A DNA stretch of 64,000 nt, taken from positions 992,001 to 1,056,000 of the forward strand of contig CP060238.1 in assembly GCA_023898765.1 (NCBI GenBank). Direction: 5' to 3'. Position numbers and translations under genes: made by a program. Under the pieces are notes generated by a model. The model saw nothing but the letters and a program-made list of their open reading frames with translations, did not search any database and was not told where the DNA came from. The stretch comes from Rhodospirillales bacterium (GTDB lineage Bacteria > Pseudomonadota > Alphaproteobacteria > Micavibrionales > Micavibrionaceae). Of this stretch, positions 33,516-41,699 are shown in pieces. Position 1 is the stretch's first letter. Each line of letters begins with the position of its first letter.

Positions 33516-34949
33516 TCATGCAACTTTAAGGGCGTAGCCAAGTTTCGCAACCTCTTTTTGCACCATATCCAGCAAGTTATCCATGGCTTCACGCGAATTT
33601 GCCTCGACACGGCTGACCAGAACGTCCTGCGTGTTGGACGGGCGCACAAGCCACCAGCCCTCGGGGGTTGTCACCCGCACGCCGTCAATTTCATTGATCC
33701 GGATATTTCCGTTTTCCCGGCCTTTCAGGTTTTCAATAATCCGGGGGACGAGATCGAATTTTTCCCTCTCGTCAACTTCAATGCGGATTTCGGGGGTGCT
33801 GAACAGTTTTGGCAGGTGCGCCGTCAGGGACGAAAAAGGCGCCTGCGTCCGCGCCACCGCGTTGATGAGCCGGATGGCGCAGTATTGCGCATCGTCAAAG
33901 CCGTAATATTTGTCGGCAAAGAAAATATGCCCGCTGAGTTCGCCCGCCAGCGGCGCGTTTTCTTCCGCCATTTTGGCTTTGACGAGGGAATGTCCCGTTT
34001 TCCACATAATCGGCCTGCCGCCAAGCTTTTCGATTTCATCAAACATCATCTGGGAACATTTCACATCCCCGATGATCGCCGTGCCGGGGTGTGTTTTCAA
34101 GACGTCGGCGGCGTAAATGGTCATAAGGGCGTCGCAGCGCAGAATATTTCCCTTTTCATCAACGGCGCCGATCCGGTCGCCATCGCCATCGAAGGCGATG
34201 CCGAGATCGCAGCCGTTTTCAAGGACCGCCTTGCGAAGGTCTTCAAGGTTTTTATCGACGGTGGGGTCGGGGTGGTGGTTTGGAAACGCGCCGTCGATGC
34301 TTTCATACAGCAGGATATGCTCTCCGGGGAGTTTGTCCGTAAGCGCCTTGAGTATATCGCCCGAAGCCCCGTTTCCCGCATCCCATGCGATTTTAAGCTC
34401 TCTCCCTGTTTCGAGGTCTTTCAGCAACCGATCGACGTAATTCTGGCGGATATCAATGTGCTGCGTGCGGCCAGAGCCCGTTTCAAAATCGGCGTTTGCG
34501 GCAAGGGTTCCCAAAGCCTGAATGGCCTCTCCAAAGACGGAGCCGGTCTGAAGCATCATTTTAAAGCCGTTATAATCCGGCGGGTTATGCGACCCGGTCA
34601 CCATAATGCCGGCATCGGCGCCATGATCTTTTACGGCAAAATACAGCATGGGTGTGGGGCCGAGGCCGATATTTTTCACGTCAATTCCGCTTTCGTTCAG
34701 GCCCCGGATCAGCGCGCCGGAAAGGGCCGGGGAGGTGGTGCGCCCGTCATAGCCAACGCAAATTTTAGTCGCTTCCTTGCGTTCCTGACGGCGGACATAG
34801 GTGCCGAACGCGCGGCCCAAAGCATAGGCGTCCTGTTCACCCAGATTTATGCCGACCTGCCCGCGAATGTCATATTCACGCAGGATTGTCGGGTCAAAGG
34901 AGTAGGGGCCCGTGGCTGGCGTTTTAGCCTGCGGCTGCGGCTGGTTCAT
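33516..34949 (-). CDS. phosphomannomutase/phosphoglucomutase
   Basis: A 477-residue alpha-D-phosphohexomutase making mannose-1-P and/or glucose-1-P for surface polysaccharide. The four signatures are present: active-site Ser in GIMVTGSHNPPDYNGFKMM, metal loop IAFDGDGDRIGAVD, sugar loop LAGELSGHIFFADKYYGFDD and phosphate loop VRPSNTQ. The ATG at 34949 is chosen because residues upstream are non-homologous, being a different frame of galU. This start lies 26 bp inside the galU 3' end, so the two genes overlap. Glucose-1-P is the substrate of GalU. AlgC/ManB-type substrate preference cannot be fixed. Confidence 0.9.
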   Translation of the reverse strand: MNQPQPQAKTPATGPYSFDPTILREYDIRGQVGINLGEQDAYALGRAFGTYVRRQERKEATKICVGYDGRTTSPALSGALIRGLNESGIDVKNIGLGPTPMLYFAVKDHGADAGIMVTGSHNPPDYNGFKMMLQTGSVFGEAIQALGTLAANADFETGSGRTQHIDIRQNYVDRLLKDLETGRELKIAWDAGNGASGDILKALTDKLPGEHILLYESIDGAFPNHHPDPTVDKNLEDLRKAVLENGCDLGIAFDGDGDRIGAVDEKGNILRCDALMTIYAADVLKTHPGTAIIGDVKCSQMMFDEIEKLGGRPIMWKTGHSLVKAKMAEENAPLAGELSGHIFFADKYYGFDDAQYCAIRLINAVARTQAPFSSLTAHLPKLFSTPEIRIEVDEREKFDLVPRIIENLKGRENGNIRINEIDGVRVTTPEGWWLVRPSNTQDVLVSRVEANSREAMDNLLDMVQKEVAKLGYALKVA

Positions 34950-35850
34950 TCGAAAACTCTTTTTGCTGTGTAAATTTTTCAAGGATAGAGCGGACATTAT
35001 CGCCGATTTCGGGGTCGGAAAGCGCAAAGGCAATATTTGCCTCGATGAATCCGATCCGGCTGCCGCAGTCATAATGGTCCCCTTCAAAGCGCAGGCCGTG
35101 GAAGGGCTGCCGTCCGATGAGGGTCGCCAGCGCGTCCGTAAGCTGGATTTCGCCGCCCGCCCCGGTTTCAAAACCGTCCAGGTGCTCAAACACTTCCGGC
35201 TGCAGGATGTAGCGCCCGATGACGGACAGGGTGGACGGGGCCTTGTCCGGCGCCGGTTTTTCCACCAGCCCTTTGACGCTTACGTCGCGTCCGTTGTCGG
35301 TTCCAGTTTCGACAATGCCGTAGTTTTTCGTCTCGGCGCGCGGGACTTCCTTCACGGCAATGACGTTCCCGCCTTTTTCCGCATATGTTTCCATCATCTG
35401 CTTCAGGCAGCCGTCGGGGTGTTTGATAATGTCATCGGGCAATAAAACCGCGAACGGCTCGTCGGCCACGAGTTTTTTGGCGCACCAGACGGCATGCCCC
35501 AGCCCCAGCGGACGCGGCTGCCGCGTTAAAAAGAGCTTCCCGGCGGGCATTTCACAGCTTTTGATTTGTTCAAGCATGTCTTCCTTGCCGCGCGATTCCA
35601 GTGTTTCCATCAATTCGGGCTGATAATCGAAATGTTCTTCGAGCATTCTTTTGTGGCGCCCGGTGACAAAAATAAATTCTTCAATACCGGCGTGCCTGGC
35701 TTCTTCCAGAACGTGCTGGATAAGGGGCCGGTCGTTGATGGGCAGCATCTCTTTCGGCATCGCCTTGGTCGCAGGAAGGAAACGCGTTCCGAGTCCGGCG
35801 ACCGGAAAAACGGCCTTCCGGACGGGCTTATAATCTTTTTGATCTGTCAT
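34924..35850 (-). CDS. galU: UTP-glucose-1-phosphate uridylyltransferase
   Basis: A 308-residue nucleotidyltransferase that makes UDP-glucose. Motifs: FPVAGLGTRFLPATKAMPKE (nucleotide loop), QPRPLGLGHAVWCAK, LPDDI metal site and GRYILQPEVFEHL. Full length, with an Ala/Asn-rich C-terminal tail. It precedes the phosphohexomutase gene, overlapping it by 26 bp, and follows the J-protein gene by 47 bp. The pair would supply precursors for LPS or exopolysaccharide. Confidence 0.95.
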   Translation of the reverse strand: MTDQKDYKPVRKAVFPVAGLGTRFLPATKAMPKEMLPINDRPLIQHVLEEARHAGIEEFIFVTGRHKRMLEEHFDYQPELMETLESRGKEDMLEQIKSCEMPAGKLFLTRQPRPLGLGHAVWCAKKLVADEPFAVLLPDDIIKHPDGCLKQMMETYAEKGGNVIAVKEVPRAETKNYGIVETGTDNGRDVSVKGLVEKPAPDKAPSTLSVIGRYILQPEVFEHLDGFETGAGGEIQLTDALATLIGRQPFHGLRFEGDHYDCGSRIGFIEANIAFALSDPEIGDNVRSILEKFTQQKEFSNEPAAAAG

Positions 35851-35897
35851 AACGCCTTGTTTTGCACAAAACCGGCGGTTGATGCAAGCTTGTTGGC

Positions 35898-36359
35898 TTA
35901 ATCCTCAGCGTTTTTTAAGAGAAGCTCCCTGGCGGCATTGAGCTTTTTGGCAATCCATTCCGAGCCGTGCTGGTCCGGGTGGTGATCTTTCATCAGGCTT
36001 TTATAGGCTTTTTCGATTTCTTCAACGCTCGCGCCCTCTTCCAGGCCGAGAATGTCGAGAGCCTCCGATATTTTTGCGCGCCCGCTGGCTGAGGTAAGGT
36101 GATCGTAGATTTTTTCCTCTGTCTTCACCTGCTGGTGTGTTTTCCAGATCGAATAAAGAAGTGGCCACAAAGCGGCGAGTCCGCCAACAGCCGCAGGCAG
36201 GCGCCCCGAAATGGACAGCAGAAAGACAGCCGCGCTCACGACAAGCGTTCCTACAATAACGATCAGCGTGCCGATTTGCTGCGGCGAGGCTTTCCGTACA
36301 AAGTGGAAGAGCGCAAATCCGCCAACGATCAGTCCGATACCAAGAAGTACGTAAGACAT
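35898..36359 (-). CDS. membrane-anchored J-domain protein
   Basis: A 153-residue protein with two or three hydrophobic segments in the first 75 residues (about 3-20, 30-50 and 55-70) and a C-terminal J-domain (about 92-150) with the HPD motif in KDHHPDQHGSE and the ALDILGLEEGASVEEIEKAY start. The layout (N-terminal membrane anchor, C-terminal J-domain) resembles Tim14/Pam18-like bacterial proteins. It would recruit DnaK to the inner membrane; the client is unknown. Confidence 0.85.
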   Translation of the reverse strand: MSYVLLGIGLIVGGFALFHFVRKASPQQIGTLIVIVGTLVVSAAVFLLSISGRLPAAVGGLAALWPLLYSIWKTHQQVKTEEKIYDHLTSASGRAKISEALDILGLEEGASVEEIEKAYKSLMKDHHPDQHGSEWIAKKLNAARELLLKNAED

Positions 36360-36455
36360 AGATATATTCTCTCTTTTACGGCAATTCTACTCTCTTGGGT
36401 GCCTCTGCCGCAAGTGCCTTGCGCGTTTTTATAATCCGATTTAGGGTCGGTTCCC

Positions 36456-38249
36456 ATGGACACATGTTATTCAAAGCGCCTCGAAGCCCTTCGCCAAATT
36501 TTAAAACAGGAAGGTCTGGAGGGTTATTTCCAGCCTTACGGGGATGCCTATCAAAACCATTTCCTGCCGCCTTCGGAGGAACGTCTGGCATGGCTCAGCG
36601 GGTTTACCGGTTCGGCGGGGTTTGCCGTTGTCCTGATGGAAAGCGCCGTAGTGATGTCCGACGGGCGTTACCGCGTCCAGCTTAAGAAGCAAATCGATTC
36701 GGCCCTATATGAAACGGGTGATTTTACAAAAGTGAGTGCAGGGAAGTGGCTGGCGGAGCGTGCAAAATCCGGTGCAAAAATAGGGTACGATCCCGATCTT
36801 CTGACGATTGCGCAGATCGAAAAGATAGAGGCCGCTCTCGAAGGATGCTCTATTTCCCTGCAGCCGATGGAGAAGAATCCTGTCGATCTCCTGTGGGGGG
36901 CGGACAGGCCGGAAAGACAAACGGCGCCTGTCCGGATTTTTCCCGAAAAAATAGCAGGACTGGATATAAGTCAAAAAATAAGCAAAGTATCGGAAGTCCT
37001 TTTGAAAAAACAAAAAAACGAACCTTTGGAGGCGTTTATCTTAACGTCTCCGGCTTCTCTTAGCTGGCTGTTGAATGTGCGCAGCAGCGAGGTGAAGTAT
37101 CTTCCTGTCGTTCTTTCCCGCGCCATTTTATACGCGGATGGAACGCTGGACTGGTTTGTTGAGCCGGCGCGCGTGACGGCGGAAATCAAAGACCATATCG
37201 GCCCAGGTGTAAGGGTTTGTGCGCCGGAAGAAATGGAAGCCGTTTTGAAAGCGCAGGCGGGACCTGTCGGGGTAGATTTTGAAAACGCTCCGATACGTTT
37301 TAAAAATATCCTGACGGATTCCGGGACAAAAATTCAAAATATCAAGGATCCGTGCGTTTCTTTGAAGGCCTGTAAAACGCCGGCAGAAATAGAAGGAATC
37401 AAGGAGGCGCATATCCGTGACGGGGCGGCGTTGGCAACCTTTCTGCACTGGGTGAGCGAACAGGCGGGGTCCGGGATTTGCGAGGGGGACATTGCCGAAA
37501 AATCAACGCAGGTCAGGGCGGTTTCCAATTCTTATCAGGGCCCGTCTTTCCCTCCCATCATCGGGTTTGGCGAAAACGGGGCCATTATCCACTATACGCT
37601 GGCGGCAGGGGAAAAAGGCGCGCCGGTCAAGCCGCCGGGCCTGCTTCTTATGGACACGGGCGGGCAGTATGTGGACGGGACCACCGATATCACCCGCACC
37701 GTTGCAATCGGGGAACCGACCGAAGAGATGCGCCGCCATTTCACGCTCGTTTTAAAAGGCCATATCAATCTGGCGCTGGCGCGGTTTCCCGAAGGCGCCA
37801 CGGGCGCGCAGCTCGATATTCTGGCGCGCCGCGCCCTGTGGGAGGAAGGGCTGGATTATGCGCACGGCACGGGGCACGGGGTCGGTACCAATCTGGATGT
37901 GCATGAGGAGTCCGCCACTATTTCGCCGCGCGGGCAAAGGGCCTTCGAGGCGGGTATGGTGATTACGAACGAGCCGGGCTATTACCGCGAGGGACAATAC
38001 GGCATTCGCATAGAAAATGTGATGACGGTTGAAGAGGCGGGGCCTTGCAGCGACACGCCGCAAAAAATGATGCGCTTTAAAACGCTGTCCCTGGCCCCCA
38101 TAGACCGGAACCTGATCGAGAGGGCGCTTCTCACGGAAGAAGAGCTTGAGTGGCTCAACGCCTATCACGCGGAGGTTTACGCAAAAATTTCGCCGCATCT
38201 GGAAGAAGGGGTCCGCCGCTGGCTTCGGGCCGCAACGGCCCCTTTGTAG
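36456..38249 (+). CDS. Xaa-Pro aminopeptidase (M24B)
   Basis: A 597-residue cytosolic metallopeptidase that removes N-terminal residues before proline. It is of the long three-domain aminopeptidase P type: two creatinase-like N-terminal domains (about 1-310) and a pita-bread catalytic domain. Metal ligands are visible in LMDTGGQYVDGTTDITRT (two Asp), HGTGHGVGTNLDVHEE (His), TNEPGYY (Glu) and IRIENVM (Glu). Divergent from the J-protein gene and followed by a strong terminator. Confidence 0.93.
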   Translation: MDTCYSKRLEALRQILKQEGLEGYFQPYGDAYQNHFLPPSEERLAWLSGFTGSAGFAVVLMESAVVMSDGRYRVQLKKQIDSALYETGDFTKVSAGKWLAERAKSGAKIGYDPDLLTIAQIEKIEAALEGCSISLQPMEKNPVDLLWGADRPERQTAPVRIFPEKIAGLDISQKISKVSEVLLKKQKNEPLEAFILTSPASLSWLLNVRSSEVKYLPVVLSRAILYADGTLDWFVEPARVTAEIKDHIGPGVRVCAPEEMEAVLKAQAGPVGVDFENAPIRFKNILTDSGTKIQNIKDPCVSLKACKTPAEIEGIKEAHIRDGAALATFLHWVSEQAGSGICEGDIAEKSTQVRAVSNSYQGPSFPPIIGFGENGAIIHYTLAAGEKGAPVKPPGLLLMDTGGQYVDGTTDITRTVAIGEPTEEMRRHFTLVLKGHINLALARFPEGATGAQLDILARRALWEEGLDYAHGTGHGVGTNLDVHEESATISPRGQRAFEAGMVITNEPGYYREGQYGIRIENVMTVEEAGPCSDTPQKMMRFKTLSLAPIDRNLIERALLTEEELEWLNAYHAEVYAKISPHLEEGVRRWLRAATAPL

Positions 38250-38261
38250 CCGCCTTAAAAC

Positions 38262-38297
38262 AAAACCGCCGAAATCAGCTTCCGGCGGTTTTTTTAT
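38262..38297 (+). terminator. intrinsic terminator between aminopeptidase P and rpsU
   Basis: A 10-bp stem (AAAACCGCCG / CGGCGGTTTT) is followed by a T-run. The A-rich left flank makes it work for the convergent rpsU too, so it probably serves both genes. Confidence 0.85.
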
Positions 38298-38325
38298 TTA
38301 TCAGGGTTATTTTAAACATGCGACC

Positions 38326-38526
38326 TTAATAGCGATCGCTGCCTTTGCGGGCCATTTTCCGCGAACGGCGGACGGACTCTGCGTCTCTGCGTTTCTTCTT
38401 TTCGGAAGGTTTTTCGTAGTTCCGGCGCAGCTTCATTTCACGGAAGATTCCTTCGCGCTGCATCTTCTTCTTTAAAACGCGAAGAGCCTGCTCGACGTTG
38501 TTATCGCGGACGGTTACAGTTACCAA
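38326..38526 (-). CDS. rpsU: 30S ribosomal protein S21
   Basis: A 66-residue basic protein matching S21 of alphaproteobacteria: VRDNNVEQALRVLKKKMQ, EGIFREMKLRRNYEKPSEKK and an Arg-rich tail. The homologous N-terminus (MV.V.VRDNN) requires a TTG initiation codon at 38526, as no ATG or GTG lies in frame nearby; AAAGGGGTG sits about eight bases upstream. S21 is needed for initiation on the 30S subunit. Monocistronic here. Confidence 0.92.
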   Translation of the reverse strand: MVTVTVRDNNVEQALRVLKKKMQREGIFREMKLRRNYEKPSEKKKRRDAESVRRSRKMARKGSDRY

Positions 38527-38635
38527 TGCTTAATCACCCCTTTTCGGCTTTCTCTTTTGTGCCTGACAAATCGGTCCGGACACGGTAAAAAACATGCACT
38601 TCCTAACGAGGGATTCGTACGAATGCAAGGAAAAA

Positions 38636-40420
38636 ATGCTTTATATTGAACCTCATAGTCGGATATTCGGCCGGTTTTGGCAAAGGGCCTTTCTTGCGCT
38701 TGCACTGATTTTCTTTTCTTTTCAGGTGGTTGCAGGCGAAAGGGAAGATTTTAGGGCCGCGCCTGAAAGCGCGACGGGATTGCAGCATCCGGCGGTGGCG
38801 ACCGGCACGGAATTTATGGCGGTTACCTCTCATCTCGAAGCCACAAAAGCCGGCTATGACATTTTGAGCCGGGGCGGCACGGCCGCGGATGCGGCTGTGG
38901 CCGTCCAGCTCGTTCTGGGGCTGGTCGAGCCGCAATCTTCCGGTATCGGGGGCGGCGGGTTTGTTCTTTATTACGATGCGCAAAAGCGAACTGTCATGAC
39001 ACTGGACGGACGGGAAACGGCCCCGGCGCTGGCTGGGAAACATCTCTTCCGGGGGGCGGACGGCAAGCCGATGGAATTCTACGATGCGGCCCTCGGGGGG
39101 CGCGCCGTCGGGGTGCCGGGAACGTTGCGTCTTTTGGAAAAACTCCACAAAAAACACGGGAAGATGCCGTGGCGGGATTTATTCTCTCCGGCGGTGGCGC
39201 TGGCCGAAACGGGGTTCGAAGTTACGCCGCGCCTGTCCAAAATGGTTCATCAGGACTACAGGCGTCTGGGCCGTTTTACCGATACGCGCCTTTATTTTTT
39301 CCCCGACGGAGTGACACCCGTCCGGCCCGGATATTTTCTAAGGAACCCGAAATATGCCGCTGTTTTAAGGAAGGTCGCGCTGGAAGGGGCCGACGCTTTT
39401 TACAGCGGGGAGATTGCGCAGGACATTGTGAAAGCCGTGCGCGAAGTTCCTGAAAATCCAGGGCTTCTTTCGATGGAGGATCTGGAAAAATACCGCGTTC
39501 GAAGCCGCTCTCCCGTGTGCGGCGTTTACCGGGGTTACAAGATATGTTCCGTGGCCGAGCCGTCCTCCGGCGGCCTGACGCTTTTAAGCGCGCTGGGTAT
39601 GCTGGAGCATTTCAATCTGGGGGAACTCGGACCTGATAACCCGAAAAGCTGGCATTTGATCGCCGAGGCCAGCCGTCTGGCGTTCGCGGACCGGAATTAT
39701 TACATGGCAGACCCGGATTTTGTCGAAACGCCGGGAAAAGCGCTCTTGGATCCGGATTATCTTGAAAAGCGCGCCCGCATGATTTCGCTGGAAGGGGCGC
39801 TTCAAAACGCGCAGCCCGGCACGCCGCCGGGATGGGACGCCGCGCCGCAGCAGCCCGATATGGCCCCTAAGCCGCCGGGTACAACGCATATGTGCCTTAT
39901 CGACCGGTACGGCAATATCGTTTCCATGACCGGCAGCATTGAAAATGCCTTTGGTTCGCGGGTGATGACGGAGGGGTTTTTGCTGAACAACCAGCTTACC
40001 GATTTTTCCTTTGAGCCGGAACGGGACGGGCAGCCCGTTGCCAACAGGGTGGAAGGGGGGAAACGTCCGCGCTCTTCGATGGCGCCCGTGATTATTTTCG
40101 ACCCTCTGGGGCGGCCTTTTCTGGTGATCGGTTCGGCCGGGGGCAGCGCGATCATCGGCTATGTGCTGGAGCGGATTGTTGCGCTCATTGACTGGGACAT
40201 GGACGTGCAGGAAGCGCTGGAGGCGCCGAATATCATTCATCTGGGAACGAAAATAGAGATGGAGCCGGCGGCAGAACCTCTTTCTGCCGGGCTGAAGCAA
40301 AGGGGCCATCCTGTTGAAATCAAAGAGTTAAACAGCGGGCTGACCGCCATCCATATCAAAAACGGCCTTTATACCGGCGCTGCCGATCCCCGCCGCGAAG
40401 GGGGCGGGATGGGGCGTTAG
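38636..40420 (+). CDS. ggt: gamma-glutamyltransferase, exported
   Basis: A 594-residue periplasmic Ntn-hydrolase precursor that cleaves gamma-glutamyl bonds, such as glutathione. The ATG at 38636 follows AAGGA by six bases and places a signal peptide (hydrophobic core FLALALIFFSFQVVA) at about residues 18-32; an in-frame ATG at 38594 is possible but weaker. GGTAADAAVAVQLVLGLVEP marks the N-terminus. Self-cleavage would occur before the catalytic Thr in PPGTTHMCLIDRYGNIVS, which starts the small subunit. GSAGGSAIIGYVLE is also conserved. Its TAG stop is the first three bases of the repeat element 40418-40553. Confidence 0.94.
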   Translation: MLYIEPHSRIFGRFWQRAFLALALIFFSFQVVAGEREDFRAAPESATGLQHPAVATGTEFMAVTSHLEATKAGYDILSRGGTAADAAVAVQLVLGLVEPQSSGIGGGGFVLYYDAQKRTVMTLDGRETAPALAGKHLFRGADGKPMEFYDAALGGRAVGVPGTLRLLEKLHKKHGKMPWRDLFSPAVALAETGFEVTPRLSKMVHQDYRRLGRFTDTRLYFFPDGVTPVRPGYFLRNPKYAAVLRKVALEGADAFYSGEIAQDIVKAVREVPENPGLLSMEDLEKYRVRSRSPVCGVYRGYKICSVAEPSSGGLTLLSALGMLEHFNLGELGPDNPKSWHLIAEASRLAFADRNYYMADPDFVETPGKALLDPDYLEKRARMISLEGALQNAQPGTPPGWDAAPQQPDMAPKPPGTTHMCLIDRYGNIVSMTGSIENAFGSRVMTEGFLLNNQLTDFSFEPERDGQPVANRVEGGKRPRSSMAPVIIFDPLGRPFLVIGSAGGSAIIGYVLERIVALIDWDMDVQEALEAPNIIHLGTKIEMEPAAEPLSAGLKQRGHPVEIKELNSGLTAIHIKNGLYTGAADPRREGGGMGR

Positions 40421-40553
40421 AGTGTTCGTCGTTTTGATTGGTTCCATTCTGTCATTCTGAGCGTAGCGAAGAATCTCCGGAAAACATTGAGATCCTTTGC
40501 CTTCGGCTCAGGATGACAAGACGGGCGTACCGGCCTGATCGCAGAATGCTCTA
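40418..40553. repeat. TAGAGC element, copy 3 (MITE-like)
   Basis: A 136-bp element with ends TAGAGTGTTC and GAATGCTCTA (inverted ends with one mismatch). The core reads GTCATTCTGAGCGTAGCGAA with TTCGGCTCAGGATGAC at the other side. Its first three bases are the TAG stop of ggt. Confidence 0.85.
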
Positions 40554-40561
40554 GGTAATGG

Positions 40562-41170
40562 TCAGGCGATAAGACATCCGTATTTTGGGTTGCAATCGGG
40601 GCGTTCTTTCGAAGGCGCCTTGTTTTCTTTGCCGTCTTTTTCGGCCGGTTTTACGGCTTTGAAGCGGGGTTTTTCCGACTCGAGGAGCAGCAGGCGCGTT
40701 TCCTCCTGAAGGTAGAGAAGGATTTTTTGCCGGTTTTCTTCGAGGGTTTCCCCGTCCAGAATAATCAGCCTGTTCCCGCGGCCGGGAATTGTAACGGCTT
40801 CTTCGCCGGCGTCCGGGCCCTGAAATACGCCTTTGAGAGGCTTGAATTCGATGGTCGGGACCACACCCTGAACCCATTTGTTTCCGTCGGGAAGCGCCTC
40901 TTCCATGATGAAGTCAATTGCGGATCCGATGCTTTTTTTGAGCGCCGGGGTGTAGAACACCATTCCTTCTGTATAATTATGGAGTCCTCCGGAGACGGTC
41001 ACACCGCAGAAGACAAGCAGGTTTGATTCAGCCTTTTGGGATGTTGCCGCCCGGTCTTTTGCCGGCGGCTCAGTCGAACCCATATCGGCGGCAAGAAGGT
41101 CGTTTGCCGGGAAGACCAGACTGGCCGCAAGGACAAGGCGTTGCGCGAATCGTGAAGTATTCTTATGCAT
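40562..41170 (-). CDS. exported hypothetical protein
   Basis: A 202-residue protein with a signal peptide (about residues 1-27, cleavage after LLAA) and no membrane helix. The mature part has a small beta-rich domain (NLLVFCGVTVSGGLHNY onward) and a Lys/Glu-rich C-terminus. Two Cys near the end (DCNPKYGCLIA) could form a disulfide in the periplasm. No family was recognised. It is convergent with ggt, with the repeat element between them. Confidence 0.65.
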   Translation of the reverse strand: MHKNTSRFAQRLVLAASLVFPANDLLAADMGSTEPPAKDRAATSQKAESNLLVFCGVTVSGGLHNYTEGMVFYTPALKKSIGSAIDFIMEEALPDGNKWVQGVVPTIEFKPLKGVFQGPDAGEEAVTIPGRGNRLIILDGETLEENRQKILLYLQEETRLLLLESEKPRFKAVKPAEKDGKENKAPSKERPDCNPKYGCLIA

Positions 41171-41278
41171 CTGAGGGCTCCAATTATGTCTCGGTGCGTT
41201 GTTTCAGGGCGGTTATTCCACGAAAGTATTGTTATGTCAAGTATATTAAGGAACGTGACCACATCTCTCGCTTTCTGC

Positions 41279-41309
41279 TTGACAGGAAAGACGGAAAAAG
41301 GCTTATTGT
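41279..41309 (+). promoter_or_regulatory. possible promoter for the 119-residue unknown gene
   Basis: A perfect TTGACA (41279-41284) is followed 17-19 bp later by CTTATT or TATTGT, weak -10 matches. The next start codon is at 41340. Only the -35 box is convincing. Confidence 0.35.
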
Positions 41310-41339
41310 TTTCATAATTAAAAACCAGTGGTGAAAACG

Positions 41340-41699
41340 ATGAAAATAGAAGACCTTTCTCTGGAAGAGTTTCGGCTTATTCCTGATATATACATCAGCC
41401 ATGCCTCCGACGAGATGGGGCGCCATAGAGACAAAAGCTACCGCATTCCGGTAGAAGTAGATGGCGAAACCGTAGACGTTCTTCTAACCTCTTTCTTTAA
41501 TTCGGACGCAGACCCGCACAGAACGGAAAATCTGGATCGCTATCAGAACAATCCGAAGGCAATGGAAAAGGCTCTTGGCAGGGTGTGGAAACAGGTTGCA
41601 GCAGGGGGCGTTCTGGGATTGAAGATGAGAGATTGGGAGGGCAATCATACCGCCGTCGTTATGCGCGCCGATTCCCTGCCGCCGCCTGCCGTGTCTTAA
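41340..41699 (+). CDS. hypothetical protein
   Basis: A 119-residue acidic, soluble protein with no signal peptide. It starts MKIEDLSLEEFRLIPDIYIS and has a beta-like middle (YRIPVEVDGETVDVLLTSFF). GTG codons at 41328 and 41331 are alternative starts. I recognise no family. It is convergent with yejF, whose coding region its last 41 bp overlap. Confidence 0.55.
   Translation: MKIEDLSLEEFRLIPDIYISHASDEMGRHRDKSYRIPVEVDGETVDVLLTSFFNSDADPHRTENLDRYQNNPKAMEKALGRVWKQVAAGGVLGLKMRDWEGNHTAVVMRADSLPPPAVS

Noticed and set aside
33558..34973. A 471-codon open frame on the plus strand
   Set aside because: It lies entirely antisense to the phosphohexomutase gene and its residues (His/Arg/Phe-rich) have no family character. 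Long antisense frames are common at this GC content.
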